A stretch of 64,000 nucleotides of DNA from Selaginella moellendorffii (lineage: Eukaryota; Streptophyta; Lycopodiopsida; Selaginellales; Selaginellaceae): positions 881,192 to 945,191 of the forward strand of contig NW_003314316.1 of NCBI RefSeq assembly GCF_000143415.4, in the 5' to 3' direction. Under the pieces are notes generated by a model. It did not search any database. It had not been told where the DNA came from and saw only the letters and a list, made by a program, of their open reading frames with translations. Each line of letters begins with the position of its first letter. Positions within the stretch are counted from its first letter, which is position 1. Both the position numbers and the translations under genes were made by a program. Positions 34,299-46,540 of the stretch are shown here, one piece after another.

Positions 34299-36143
34299 AT
34301 GCCTTCCTCGGCGGAGATGGATTTGATCACTGCCAAGCCACCCACGAAGGTATCTCGGCGATTTTGGATCTAGAGTTTAGACAATGCCGTGATGTTCTTG
34401 GACTGGAATTGTTCGATTCAATCGATGTTGCTCGCAGGGAAGGAGTGCTGCGTATCTTATGTGCTGGCTTTTGGGACTTGGATCTTTGTTTACTTGGAAC
34501 AGTATGCTCACAGTCATGGATTACTACTCCCACGTCTTCCCGGTTTGTGGGAGCTCTCCTTTTGGAGCTTGGACTCTCTAACTTCAGTTTTTCTCTCTTT
34601 TGTCTTATAGGACTATCATCCTTCGCGTGTTCTTACGCTCGTCTATCAGCCCTTTGCTGTCATCACAGTGGGAATTCTCACATACTACGAGGCTAAAGTC
34701 GATACGCGATTCAGGATCTTGTTTGGTTTTTCGGTGTTCTTCGTATCCTCGACGCTCGTCCCTATTGTAAGTGACCGACCATTGTGATTTGTCTTCTCTG
34801 GTTTGCGTTTTTTCTACTCAAGATTCGTTGAAAATGTATGGACTTTCAATGATTCAGTGCTGAGATATTTTGTGGGTGTGTCGGTGGTGAAGCTGGACTT
34901 GGCAACCTCCGGCCATGGAGGCATCGGACCTTACATTGGAGTGTGCGCCTTGAGCGCTTGCTTCGGCCTTGCCGATGCATTCGTTCAAGGTGGCATTGTT
35001 GGAGACTTATCTTACATGCATCCAAACTTCCTTCAGGTAAAATCATATGTCTTCGAATTTTTTCTCATCCTTGCAATGTTTTCTTGGTGATTTTCTTGCA
35101 GTCATTCTCAGCAGGACTCGCTGCTTCTGGTGCTGCCACTTCGGGCCTACGATTGATCACCAAAGCTTCGTTTCCAGACACGAAAGTTGGACTTCGCAAA
35201 GGAGCTCGTAAGTTCATATAAAGTCGGTGTCATCTGATGGTCCATCTCTTTTCTTTTTCCAGTGACTTTCTTTTTCATCTCGGCTTTCTTCGAGCTCCTG
35301 TGCTTGATCCTCTACGCCGTGGTTTTCCCAAAGCTTGACATGGTCAAACACTACCGGAAAACTGCGGCTTTGGAAGGTGCCACCACAGTAAACGCTGATC
35401 TTGCTGCAGCCGGAGTCGTCGTCAATGATCTCGAAAGGGTTCGTTTTCGTTTGAATCGCAAAGCTAGATACTGATAAGATCTCTCTGAATCATCAGGACT
35501 CCGAAAAAGGAAACACCAGGCTTTCTAGCCTCGCTCTTCTCTCACAAAATGTCGACTACGCATTTGATCTGTTCGCCATTTACGTTTTAACTCTATCGAT
35601 CTTCCCGGGATTTCTAGCCGAGGATACGGGATCACACAGCCTGGGATCATGGTAAGCTGGTTGCTTTGATTTTCCAATCTCTCGTGGAACTTCACGACAA
35701 ACATCTACAGGTACGTTGTTGTTCTAATTACGATGTATAACTTGGGAGACTTGGTTGGAAGATATCTTCCTTTGATCAAAGCCATCAAGATCAAGTCGAG
35801 AGTGGGAATTTTGGCGGCCGTGGTGGCGAGGTTTGCTTTTATACCTGCCTTTTATCTCACGGCCAAGTATGGTGACCAAGGATGGATGCTCATGCTGTGC
35901 ATTCTTCTCGGAATCACCAATGGACACCTCACTGTTTGTGTTCTTGTTGAGGCCCCCAGAGGCTACAAGGTATGTAGCGATTCCGTCTCTTAAGTTTGCT
36001 CCTTTTAAATTTTCTCTCTGTGTTTTTTTTTTCAGGGACCGGAGCAAAATGCTATTGGAAACATTCTTGTGTTTTTTCTACTCGGAGGAATTTTTGCGGG
36101 TGTAACCCTTGACTGGCTGTGGCTAATTGGGAAGGGCTGGTGA
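34299..36143 (+). CDS. Equilibrative nucleoside transporter (ENT/SLC29)
   Basis: Nine exons: 34299-34349, 34438-34542, 34611-34766, 34893-35036, 35102-35207, 35263-35438, 35497-35651, 35711-35969 and 36036-36143. They join in frame to 419 aa, the usual plant ENT length. Recognisable blocks are CWLLGLGSLFTWNSMLTVMD (TM1), YHPSRVLTLVYQPFA, LDLATSGHGGIGPYIGVCA, GLADAFVQGGIVGDLSY, AGLAASGAATSGLRL and MYNLGDLVGRYLP, ending in a hydrophobic TM11. The family moves nucleosides and nucleobases down their gradient, or with protons in plants, across plasma or vacuolar membrane. The acceptor of exon 4 (GGTGGTGAAG) lacks a pyrimidine tract and is the least certain junction. It looks intact. Confidence 0.88.
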
Positions 36144-36429
36144 CATTAATTCAAATATATATGTACATACTGTATACATTAAGATCAGTCCCAAATGAGT
36201 CCATATAGCCAAGGTAATATATGTATATACATATATATATTTACAAACTTTACAATTGGTCATTTCTGATTTATTTTAAATTCTTTACTGAAGCTGTGCC
36301 TGCATTAAAAATTACAACTAACACCAAGAAGAGTGCTGAAGCTGTGGCCAGCATTACATAATAATCTACACCAGGAAGAAAAGATCATACTGCCTCTTCT
36401 TTTTAGAGGCCCATGTCTAATCTTCTTAC

Positions 36430-37818
36430 TCAATCCTCTGAATTGGTGCTCGAGCTATCGAGCAAAAAGAGGTGCTCCTTGTCCTCCTTCCTGTGATGTC
36501 GCTCGTCCTTAAAATCCCTCACCATAATCCACAGCAGTGGAAAGCTGAGTGACATGAGAATCCAGTTGAGGCACAGCTGAGGCATCAAAGCCATCTCGCT
36601 CGCATCAAGCTGCCAAGCCACCGCCGCTCCAGCGCTCTGGAGACCCTTGTAAAATCCTCCATAGCGGCTCAAAGTCTGGACCTCCCCACTCATCTCCCCC
36701 ATGACCCAGTAGCACAGCGTCTGGAACATCGCGTCGAGCAGGCCAAAGCACGAGTAGAGCACGAACGGGCCCAGGAACTGGAAGCCATCGGTGAAATCCA
36801 GCGGGACTCCATGCGGAAGACGACGGCGAGAGTAATTTGTCTGGTTGACGAACGCGGCAGCCCAGATGAGCGTCGAGGCGGCCGCGACGAGGAGAATTCC
36901 CAGGTGAGCGCGCGATCGAGAGCTGGGGCTGGATTTGTCGAGCACTCTTCCTGCTAGAACCGAGCCAAGCATCTGTGCCGACCAGTAGACAACGTTGTTG
37001 AGGCCGCGAGTTCTCACGTCGAAGAGCAAGCCATTCACGTTGTTGAACTGGTAAGTGTAGAAGAAGTTGCTGGCGATGCATGCCGGGACGAACGCTAGCA
37101 TCCTCGGATCACGAAAGAGCTTGAGTATCTCCCAGCACTCGGTCGCAACATCGGTGTGGAGCGCGGAGATCACCTGGGTTCCATCCTCGCGCGCCACTTG
37201 ATCCGGCTGGACGAGCTTGAGCGAGAGAATGCTCCCACACAGCATCACCACGATGAATGCGATGTAAGTGGTGTCGTTGACGGAGTGAGAGGAGCTTCGA
37301 TCGCGGCTAAAGTTGAGGAAGAATGGGATCAATCCGCCCACCACGCCACCCATGTTGAAAACGCTCCAAAAAATGGAGATGTAGAGGCCCTTGTCTCGCT
37401 CCGGAGGATAGGACATGAGGATGGATCCCTGCCCTGCCCAGAGAAGCCCGGCCCCAAACCCTAGCAATCCCCCGGCGAGGACGACGAGCCTCTCGTCGTG
37501 GCTGTGGTTGTAGCGCAGGAAGGAGGCGACGTAGAGCGCGTAGAAGACGCTGCCGACCAGGACAGTGATCCTCGGCCCCAAAATATTGTTGAATCCGCCG
37601 CCGAGGAGGCCGAAGATCGCGAATGCCGCGTAGAGCGCCGTGAGGGCTCGATTGGCGGCGTGGGGATCGACCTGGCCGCCGCCGCCCATCCCTGTGAGCG
37701 CCGAGAACATCCCCGGGCAGCAGAAGCACACCGCGCCGACGAGAATCACCTGTCCCATGGGCGTTCGTAGGCGAGGAAGCAGCGCCATTGCTCCTCCCCC
37801 GGTGCGCCATAGCGCCAT
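36430..37818 (-). CDS. UNC93-like major facilitator protein, 462 aa
   Basis: Single exon from the ATG at 37818; a second ATG at 37810 is out of frame. About eleven to twelve hydrophobic segments are visible. Typical blocks are GQVILVGAVCFCCPGMFSAL, LGPRITVLVGS, GAGLLWAGQGSILMSYP, YISIFWSVFNMGGVVGGLIP, FYTYQFNNVNG and RYGGFYKGLQSAGAAVAWQL. These match plant UNC-93-like (DUF895) members of the major facilitator superfamily. Animal UNC-93 modulates a potassium channel, and plant relatives have been linked to ion balance; the substrate here is unknown. The C-terminal tail is acidic and Ser-rich (LLDSSSTNSED). It is head-to-head with PEP carboxylase. Confidence 0.87.
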   Translation of the reverse strand: MALWRTGGGAMALLPRLRTPMGQVILVGAVCFCCPGMFSALTGMGGGGQVDPHAANRALTALYAAFAIFGLLGGGFNNILGPRITVLVGSVFYALYVASFLRYNHSHDERLVVLAGGLLGFGAGLLWAGQGSILMSYPPERDKGLYISIFWSVFNMGGVVGGLIPFFLNFSRDRSSSHSVNDTTYIAFIVVMLCGSILSLKLVQPDQVAREDGTQVISALHTDVATECWEILKLFRDPRMLAFVPACIASNFFYTYQFNNVNGLLFDVRTRGLNNVVYWSAQMLGSVLAGRVLDKSSPSSRSRAHLGILLVAAASTLIWAAAFVNQTNYSRRRLPHGVPLDFTDGFQFLGPFVLYSCFGLLDAMFQTLCYWVMGEMSGEVQTLSRYGGFYKGLQSAGAAVAWQLDASEMALMPQLCLNWILMSLSFPLLWIMVRDFKDERHHRKEDKEHLFLLDSSSTNSED

Positions 37819-38024
37819 AGCGCTCGAGCGAAGCTCCCCCGTTTCTGCCCTAAATGCGCCAAGTTTAAAATTCCCGAAAAGAAACTCATGGGGGGTATAT
37901 TCTTTGTAGCATAACGGCGGGAAAACGCAAAAGTAAGGGCAAAGTTTAGGGTTCTTGGCGGAGGGAGAAATATTTCGCAGTGATCGATCGATCGATCGAT
38001 CTAGAGCGGAGCACGGCCGGCGCC
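37819..38024. promoter_or_regulatory. Shared start region of UNC93-like and PEPC genes
   Basis: Only 206 bp separate the two divergent ATGs, so both promoters and leaders must lie here. It contains GTTTAGGGTTCTTGG (telo-box type, near 37945) and a GATC repeat (GATCGATCGATCGATC) just before the PEPC ATG. Bidirectional use is an inference from spacing. Confidence 0.55.
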
Positions 38025-41000
38025 ATGACGGATGCGACCGATGACATTGCGGAGGAGATCTCTTTCCAGGCGTTTGATGACGATTGTCATCTGCTGGGGA
38101 ATCTGCTCAACGATTGCCTCCAGCGCGAGGTCGGGCCGCGGCTTATGGAGAAGGTCGAGCGCGTGCGGCTTCTAGCGCAGGTATCTGGATGGATTTTCGT
38201 GGATTTTGCCGAAATTTTTCTGTGTAGAGCGTGTGCAACATGCGGACTGTTGGGGTCGAGGAGGCCGCGCTGTGGCTCTCGAAGCAAATCGAGAAGGAGC
38301 TCTTGAATATGTCTGTGGATGAAACAGTGCCGCTGGCAAGAGCCTTTAGTCATCACTTGAGTCTCATGGGAATCGCCGAGACGCATCACCGGTAGGAAAT
38401 GCTTCTTTTTCTCTTGTGTTGCTATGCCATGACATGTTTTTATTTGTTGTTTGGGATCCTTGTTCTTTGCAGCGTCCGGAGGAATAGGATGGCATCCCAT
38501 CCATCAAAGTCGTGTGACGATGTTTTTAAAAGGCTCATCCAATCGGGAGTTTCTCAAGATGATATATACAATGCGGTGTCTAATCAGGTGACTATGTCCT
38601 GTTTTTCCTTTTATTCTAATCTTATTTCTCGGTCAATGAGTTCTTTAGGAAGTCGAAATAGTACTGACGGCTCATCCAACACAAATCAACAGGCGGACGC
38701 TCCAATACAAACACGTCGCATCGGGGTAAGCTTGAACGATTTCTTTGTTCTAATTCTCGTTTGTCTATTTCTTACAGCATCTTTTGGAAAGAAACGATCG
38801 GCAGGATTTAACTCATGAAGAGAAGGAGCTGCTTATTGAAGATCTGGTAATCTATTAGCGTTGTCAGACAGCTGGAGTGCATGCTTTCTCAAAAAAATTC
38901 TAGGTGAGAGAGATCACTTCTCTGTGGCAAACGGACGAGTTAAGGCGACGAAGGCCTACACCTCTGGACGAAGCTCGCGGAGGTGCTCAACAAAATCTTG
39001 TATTCTTCACGCTTTTTGAGTTGACTCGTTATAGATCTACAGGGTTGCACATCGTTGAGCAGACTTTGTGGCGGGCGGTTCCTCAATATTTACGAAGAAT
39101 CAGCACGGCCTTGAAGAAAGTGCGGGACTAAAATTTTGTTGCAGCGAGTGTGTGGTCGTGGCCTGGCAAAGACAACTGGTCTAACGCAGCCGTGGTGTGC
39201 GATGTTTTGCAGCATACAGGAAGACCGCTGCCTCTATCGTCGACGCCAATCAAGTTTGGCTCGTGGATGGGCGGAGACCGAGATGGAAATCCACATGTGA
39301 CTGCAAAAGTAAGTAAAAGAAAATAATGTTGCAGGTGAGTGTTACAAGTTTTTGTTTTCCCAGGTGACCCGAGATGTTTGCTACTTGGCGCGATGGATAG
39401 CTGCAGACCTTTACCTGAGGGAAGTGGATAGCCTGAGGTTCGAATTGTCCGTGAGTAATTGTGACGAGAAGCTAGCTCAATTTGCATATGACATAGTTGC
39501 AAAAGGTAATTCAATTGTTTTTTAATTGTTTTTCCTGCTTTACGTCTATTAACTCAGATCGCGAACATGAGCACGACCATGATGAACATCATGAAAGATG
39601 TTACCACAGGGCGTATGGAAGGCACGGAGAGTTGTTTGCATCCAGTGTCCACTCCAATCTCCCAGCTGGTGCAGATATACCCGCATGCTCTGGTGAGCCT
39701 TTTTTTTTTTTTTTTTTTTTGTTATTTTTTTAAATTGTAATTTCTATTTCTCTATTTTGCTCATTATCAAGTTATTACAGATCCAGACGGTGTTGCTGAA
39801 CTGCCTGTTCTAGAACTTCCAATCAAGGACGACATAGACATGCAAACAACTTACCAGGTCAATAAATTATTGCTTTTGAAACAAAACAAAAGTTCATAAG
39901 GTTGGTGCAGGCTTCCTCCAACACCACAACAGCGCTACAGTCGAATGAGTCATCTCCAAGTGCTGTGAAAGCGGAGATAATGAGGGATAGTATTCAGCAC
40001 GATCAAGAATCACCGGCATCGCCAACTAGAGCAGCCACCATTCTCGCAGCGGCCATCTCGGCTGGCATTCGGAAAAGGACAGGCACAGATTCAATCAGTA
40101 AATCTAGTGTTGATAAACTACTGAATCCTAGTGCGACGGGTCGGCCTGATATTGCGCCATATAGAGTGGTGCTTGGTCACATCAGAGAGAAGGTATATAC
40201 ATTTTTTTATTGAGCCTGTACATCCTATGCTAAACCTTTGACGTTATCAAGCTCGTGAATACTCGCCGTCGCATGGAGGAGCTCTTGGACGACTTACCTT
40301 GCGATTATGATCCTAGCGAGTTCTACGAAACTCCAGAACAGCTCTTGGAGCCATTAATGCTTTGCCACCGATCAATGGTACTAGTTGGTGTGTTGTGTTG
40401 TTTTGTACTGAAAATGCGTGTCGTGTAGGAGTCTTGTGAAGCCGAAGTGCTAGCGGACGGGCGCCTTACAGATCTTATTCGGCGTGTGTCAATATTTGGA
40501 ATGACACTGATGAAACTCGATTTACGTCAGGTTAGAGGGAGCGTTCTTGTTTCAGCTGTACTTACGTTAAGGTTCTTTTAGGAAGCTGAGAAACACTCCG
40601 AGGCTTTGGACGCAATAACAAAGTTTCTCGACATGGGAACGTATAGCGCGTGGGATGAAGATAAAAAGCTAGATTTCCTAACGAAGGAGCTCAAAGGGAA
40701 AAGGCCTCTTGTCCCGCCAACGATTGCAGTAAGTGATTCAACAGATCTGAGGCGTTTCACACGCGTGTTTTGATCAGGTTTCTTCGGAGGTTCAAGAAGT
40801 TCTCAACACCTTTCGGGTTGCAGCAGAATTAGGAAGTAACTCCCTTGGAGCATACATTGTCTCAATGACATCTGAGGTCTTTTTTTTATGACCTTTTGAA
40901 CAATAAATTGGCTGTTGATGGTTTTTCAGGCTAGTGACGTTCTTGCTGTTGAGCTGCTCCAGAAGGAAGCTCGTCTTGTAGTGAGCGGCGAGCTTGGCAA

Positions 41001-42343
41001 GCCCTGTCCTGGAACATCGTAAGCGTTGCTTCTATGTGGTTGTATCTTCCCACCGATCCGGACTGCATTTACAGGCTTCGGGTAGTTCCATTGTTTGAAA
41101 CTGTAAAAGACTTGAGAGACGCAGGCACGATAATTAGGAGGCTTCTGTCTATTCCGTGGTACCGTGATCATTTAGTTACAAATCACCAGGGACACCAAGA
41201 GGTTGGCACCAACTTTCACTTGTTGTTTGTATCGCTGAGACACTATGCACAGGTGATGCTGGGTTATTCTGACTCTGGCAAAGATGCTGGCCGTTTCACG
41301 GCGGCTTGGGAACTGTACAAAGCTCAGGAAGATGTTGTCGCTGCATGCAAGGACTACGGGATAAAATTGACTCTGTTCCATGGCCGAGGAGGAAGCGTTG
41401 GACGGGGTGGCGGGCCTATGTACCTCGCTATTCAATCACAGCCTCCTGGCTCCGTAATTGTAAGTTAATCCTCGGCTTTGCTAAAAGGTTCTCATTTCTC
41501 TCTTGTGATCCATATCAGGGAACTCTGCGTATAACCGAGCAAGGAGAGATGGTGCAGGCGAAGTTTGGCCTTCCACAGACTGCTTTACGTGAATTGGAAA
41601 TCTACACGACGGCTGTTCTTTTGGCAACCTTAAACCCTCCAGACTCGCCCCGGGTTAGTTGCTGGAGAACGGTCATGGAACAGATCTCCGACGTCAGTCG
41701 CCAACATTATCGCAATGTCGTCTACGAGAATAAGGAGTTTCTGCATTACTTCCAGGAGGCAACCCCAGAATCCGAGCTGGGAAACTTGAACATCGGCAGC
41801 AGGCCGACGAGGCGAAAGAAGTCTGGTGGCATTGGACAGCTGAGGGCCATACCTTGGATATTTGCATGGACGCAAAGCAGGTTCGTTCTTCCGGCATGGC
41901 TGGGGGTGGGGAAGGGACTGGAGGCAGTCATATCGCAGGGATATATACAGGAACTTCAAGCCATGTATCGCGAGTGGCCGTTTTTCCAGTCTACGATAGA
42001 TCTTATTGAGATGGGGTTGGCAAAAGCAGACATAGCCATTGCGAAGCATTATGACGACTGGTTAGTGAATCCAGCCAGGCAGACACTCGGACAAGAGCTG
42101 CGGGACGAGTTCCACAAGACAGAGAGGTGTGTTTTGGAAGTGAGTGGGCATCACAGGCTAGCGGAGAACAATAAAACGCTGAGACGTTTGATCGAGAGCA
42201 GGCTGCCGTACTTGACGCCTCTCAACATGCTACAAGTGGAGGTGTTGAGGCGTCTGAGACAGGATCAGAGCAACCAGAGGCTTCGTGATGCTCTTCTCAT
42301 TTCGATAAATGGCATAGCTGCTGGTATGCGGAACACTGGCTGA
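38025..42343 (+). CDS. PPC4: Bacterial-type phosphoenolpyruvate carboxylase (exon 4 frameshift)
   Basis: Catalyses PEP + bicarbonate to oxaloacetate + phosphate. Twenty exons: 38025-38180, 38228-38391, 38473-38587, 38649-38725, 38778-38846, 38904-38982, 39043-39119, 39213-39308, 39364-39505, 39558-39692, 39781-39857, 39911-40192, 40252-40377, 40429-40530, 40582-40728, 40778-40876, 40930-41018, 41075-41201, 41253-41459 and 41519-42343. Catalytic blocks are [30 protein letters not shown] and [14 protein letters not shown]. The end is RNTG, the bacterial-type signature (plant-type enzymes end QNTG). The N-terminal phosphorylated Ser motif is absent, and a His/Asp/Glu-rich disordered insert spans exons 10-12, both typical of this class, whose enzymes join plant-type subunits in class 2 complexes. 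Exon 4 is 77 bp: one base is missing where KHVRIG is expected. Otherwise about 1063 aa and intact. Confidence 0.92.
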
Positions 42344-44090
42344 CGATAGTTTGGAAGGTACGCTACTTCTTTACGAGCTTATACTTTGATCGCTTGCAGT
42401 GCTTTTGTGTTACAGCGACAGAAGAACGGTTAGATAGGATTTTCCAGTAGTGTCACTATACGCAGGATTTGTTACAATTTAGAGTATAGTGGAAGGAAAG
42501 ATGGATGGGCCACTGATTGTTAGTATGTCCCAATGCTCATCAGCGACCAGGTACGTAGCTTTTCTCTCGTTGTCATTGGAGATGTATCCTTCTAACCTTT
42601 GCCTTTATATTGCTTTTAGATAGAACTGTAGTACCAAGGGGTGGGATTAAGAACTTCCCGAATGCCATCAATGCTTGTGTGTTGCAGTCGGGATCCTTGC
42701 AGATCATTTCAAAACCGATCAGTTGTCAATGTGAGTGTCGACAGTTGCCTACTTAACGTCAGGTAAGGCGAAGCGAGTCCAACTAGCAACTAACTTGCAC
42801 GTTTTTCGGAAAACATTCCAGGGGTGCTTTTATAAATGCCTTTGGCGTAGCAGTGGAAGAGACGATCGAAAGGATTTCTACCCGACCGGTCGTCTTGGAA
42901 CACAGGTAAGCTTGACTTGTTTCCTTATCGTTGTTTAATTCTGCGAGTACCAGGTTGGCACGGAACTTTACGTATCCCTGAGAGACACACAGCCAGCGAA
43001 GTTCATGCTCTCTTTAGCGTCTTTAAACTCGAGCCAGCAGCAGCAGCTGAGAGCAATACAGCACAGGACGATGCGTGACCTCAACTCGATTCGAGCATCC
43101 AATCCAAGGACCGCAGAGTGAAAGGAGAAAGACCGCGGCGTTGTCACCCTCGCCGACAAATCCCACATGACGAGTAACTTCATTGATCCCACCACCACTC
43201 ATCGTCGAAAACAACAAAAGGAAGAGGCAAGCAAGTAGAACGATATCAAAGTTTCGTTTTTTCATTCTTCTTTTTATTTTTGTTCTTTTAGAAGTTTGTG
43301 GTGGAGATCGACAAGCCGCGATCTGATCGAGTCAAAAGCAGGGCGAAGCTTTCTGCAGGCTCGGTGAATATGCCGCGGGAAAAAATCATCATAGTCGTTC
43401 CTGTCTCGGTGGGAGCCAAGATCATCTCTTTCGCTCTGCCAAGTACGGCACTCGTACGGCGATGGTCCCAAGCAAACCAACGGTCGCCAGAGAAAAACAA
43501 TCCGGGACCAAAGTAAGATTTGTATGAAGTTTGATGAGAGGTTGTGTTATTGAATGTGCGATGCAGACGTTGTTGGTGAAGAGGATTATAAATCGAAAGT
43601 GAAAGTTAGTGGAAGGCCTCGGATGGCGATCGAGACGACTCTTGAAGAACCAGAAGCAGTACTGGTGCGAGGAAAAAGAGGTTATTTCAAGTTCTTAGTT
43701 TTTTTTGTAAGATTGGGTGATAAACAGGAACTTGCTGTCAGTGGAGGAAAGGATCGTCCAGGGATCGGAAAGGATTCCCAGTGAATCCACCCATCTCTCC
43801 TTTTTGCTCACACCGATGGCTCAACGGCAACGTTGGACTCACACATTTATTCGTTTTTGGCTCCAACCAAAGGATTGCGCAAAATGCCGAAGAGCGGCAT
43901 TCATGGTGTGCAAGAAATAGAGCGAAAGGAAATGGCGGACCCAGATCAGAAAAAGCGAATCATGGTTCTCCATGCCTGTGAAACAGCATCAAAGAAAAAC
44001 ACCAAGAAATCCAAAACTATGAAAAAAACACTTCGCGACAGCGATACGACACCTTTCTGCAGTGTAAATGCACAGCTGTCACCTTTTCTG
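42344..44090. other. No secure gene; PEPC 3' flank
   Basis: Only short frames occur here. A minus-strand frame (43288-43500) and a plus-strand frame (about 43554-43784) are open but lack ATG starts in context, domains or splice support. One small frame with a signal-peptide-like start is listed separately. Confidence 0.45.
43023..43265 (-). CDS. Possible small secreted peptide, 80 aa (doubtful)
   Basis: From the ATG at 43265 the frame begins MKKRNFDIVLLACLFLLLFS, a textbook signal peptide shape: two lysines, a hydrophobic core, then a small-residue region. About 60 further residues include two cysteines. I recognise no family. No promoter, intron or conserved mature peptide is evident, and such frames occur by chance. 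Listed only because the start is unusually signal-like. Confidence 0.2.
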   Translation of the reverse strand: MKKRNFDIVLLACLFLLLFSTMSGGGINEVTRHVGFVGEGDNAAVFLLSLCGPWIGCSNRVEVTHRPVLYCSQLLLLARV

Positions 44091-44158
44091 CAGCGGCGCC
44101 GCCCAAAGATGCCGTAGCGGCGCCGCTGGCTGTGTCGTGTAATTTGTATATATATATA
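44091..44158 (+). promoter_or_regulatory. GC palindrome pair and TATA box, likely WIP promoter
   Basis: CAGCGGCGCCGC at 44091-44102 and GCGGCGCCGCTG at 44117-44128 are exact reverse complements, each also containing the palindrome GCGGCGCCGC. About 20 bp further lies TATATATATATA (44147-44158). A transcript starting near 44185 would have a leader of about 2.4 kb before the zinc-finger ATG. The assignment to that gene is inferred from orientation. Confidence 0.4.
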
Positions 44159-46500
44159 GCAAAGAGGGAATAGCCTTCCTTTCAACCTCGCGCCCACTGT
44201 GGTAAGGCATGCAGTGCCGCGCAGGGGCATTTTGTTTGACCTGGTGGGTCGATTGAATTGGATGTTTTGTGCTTGTGGGTTGTCTTCGATCGTCAAATCG
44301 TCAACTGGGTCGAGCTCTGATCCATCGCCCATCATCCCTCTGGCTTGTTTGTATTTGCCGCTTTGCCTCCCAATTCCCCATCTCTCCATAAATGAGTCGC
44401 ATTACTATAACTTCACAGTCGCAGGCACTTGCTTGTTAACATGCCTTGCCATTTCCGAATCGTCGGCGCTGTGTTATGTGTCCTGTGATCATTCATTCAT
44501 TCATCTACTGTTTACATAGTCTCGCAGTGGCTTGTGTAAGTAATTTATACATTCAAGTACGCACAGTCCCACTTTTAGCTCCGGGTGAAAGAGAGATCTC
44601 CCGTATAGCCTTTCCACAAATTGCCGGTATTCGTATCGTATTTGTATGCCCCTCTTAAAGCTGGGAGCCACTTTGTCTACGCCCATACGGCCCCCAGCTT
44701 GAATGTGTATTCTTCTTTTTCTTTGTTGCCTTGCTGGTATTTTAGGCTCGTGTGAGCGAATGTAGCTTTGGGTGTTTTGGGAAACTGTCTCTCACACTGT
44801 CCTCCTCTCTGAGAGCTCTTTTCTTTCTTTCCTGGTTGCCTTTGTCCATAGGCATATAGCTTGTTAGTTGGCTCCTTTCTTTCTCAGCTTATTCCTTTCC
44901 TCCCAGCTTGATTCACGCCGAGCGAGCTCGTATACTCTTGTCTCTGTGTGATATTGTGTGGATTTGTTACCTCTAAGTTCGTGTATGTGTGTTCTTTGCT
45001 TGATCAACTGTGCTTTGATCTATGGCGTGACTGTTGCGAGATTGAGAAGGGGAGCTTTTTTAATTCTCATGCGCATTGCAGGTGGTACTTTGCGTAGCAG
45101 CAGCTCAGCCCAGCTCTGATCCATCTCTGATCACTTGTCGTATGATTTGAGATTGGTCGCTCTTCAATTTGGCAGCTTGCAGCTCTTTCTTTCTCTCTGG
45201 TCTTGGCTCTCACCTCTCCCAATCAATCTCTCCTTATCTTTTCATTTAAGTTCTTTGCGATCTTCCCACCGGAAGAGAGATCGCATACTTCTGCTCTGCA
45301 CTCCAAAAGTCGTCGTCTTTCCTTCGTTTTTAAAAGTTTCTCTTCTCGTCTAAAAAGCTTGCTTGCTCGGAGTTCTCGCTGCTCCGCGAGCGATTGATAT
45401 TGATATATGCGAGTGATTGATTGATGGGAGGTATTAACATAAGGTTTACTCATACTTCCTTCTTCCTTCCTCGTTCGTTTTGTGTGGTTTTCCAGCGAGG
45501 TGTGTGAGCTCCGGGTGTGCTCGTGTCTGATATCATCCTTTCTTCTCCCTGCTCTGCCTGTGTTGGTCTCGAGTACTATGGCGCCTGCAACTCTGATGGA
45601 TTAGGACCGGGAAATTGATTGATACGAGGGAATTTATGTTGGCAACACAAGCACAACGTGTTAGAATTTTCTCCACCCTCAGTCAGCCATGGAGAGCTCT
45701 TTCTTTCACCCCCTCTCCACACCACAGCTCCGCGTTCATCTGGCATGGAGGAGAGTTATAAAGAGAGCTCCATGACAGCGACCAAGGAAGAAGAAAGGAA
45801 CAAAAGATGCGGGCTTGGACTTAAACCATTACTGATCCACCTCTCTGGGTTGTTAATGGCGGGTTTGCTCAATCCATAGCTGCTGGACACACAAAAACAC
45901 AAAACTCATTCTTTCTCTCTCAAGCGCACACATTCTTTCTCACACTCAAAGAACGGAAGTCTAGAGAGAGTGAGGGAGGAAAAAGAGAGCGACTTTGCAT
46001 AGTAGTCTGAGTACTTACTGCTCTTTTTGGTCCCAGAGAGAATTTTTTGAGACTCCAAGGCAGGATGGATGGATAGAGAAGGGCGAGCAACAGCTCCACG
46101 TCCATGTTGGAGTTTTTATTCCTTGGACTGCTCATCCTTGTTCTTGTTCTGCCGCTGGCTGTGCAGAGGCGGCTGGCCGAGGAATATCGACAAGAGGGAT
46201 GTGAGTGAAAGGCGAGAGAGAGAGGAATTCAAGGACGTGTCGACAAAATGCCCGGCTCTCGGATTCATGGAGCTGTTGCTGCTCCCTTCTTCCATTCTTT
46301 CACGTTCTCATTCTTCATTCAAGGCCGCCAATTCATGAAAGAGGAGTACTGATCCAAGGATAGAGAGGGAGATAGAGAGAAAGCGGAACAAGAACACACA
46401 CAAAGCAAGGAAGAAAAGTGAGCGGTTGTGAGGAATCCGAAGGTGGTTCGTCCGCTATCTTCCCTGCATGTTTTTAAAATGGAGGAAGTTCTCTTGTTTC

Positions 46501-46540
<40 letters not shown>

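Noticed and set aside
41306-41518. 5' part of a long plus-strand frame overlapping the last PEPC intron
   Set aside because: It joins a shadow frame of exon 19 to the true last exon through intron 19; the spliced model matches the PEPC family.
43288-43500. 71-codon minus-strand frame (SGDRWFAWDHRRTS)
   Set aside because: No ATG start, no domain and no splice support; likely a chance open frame.
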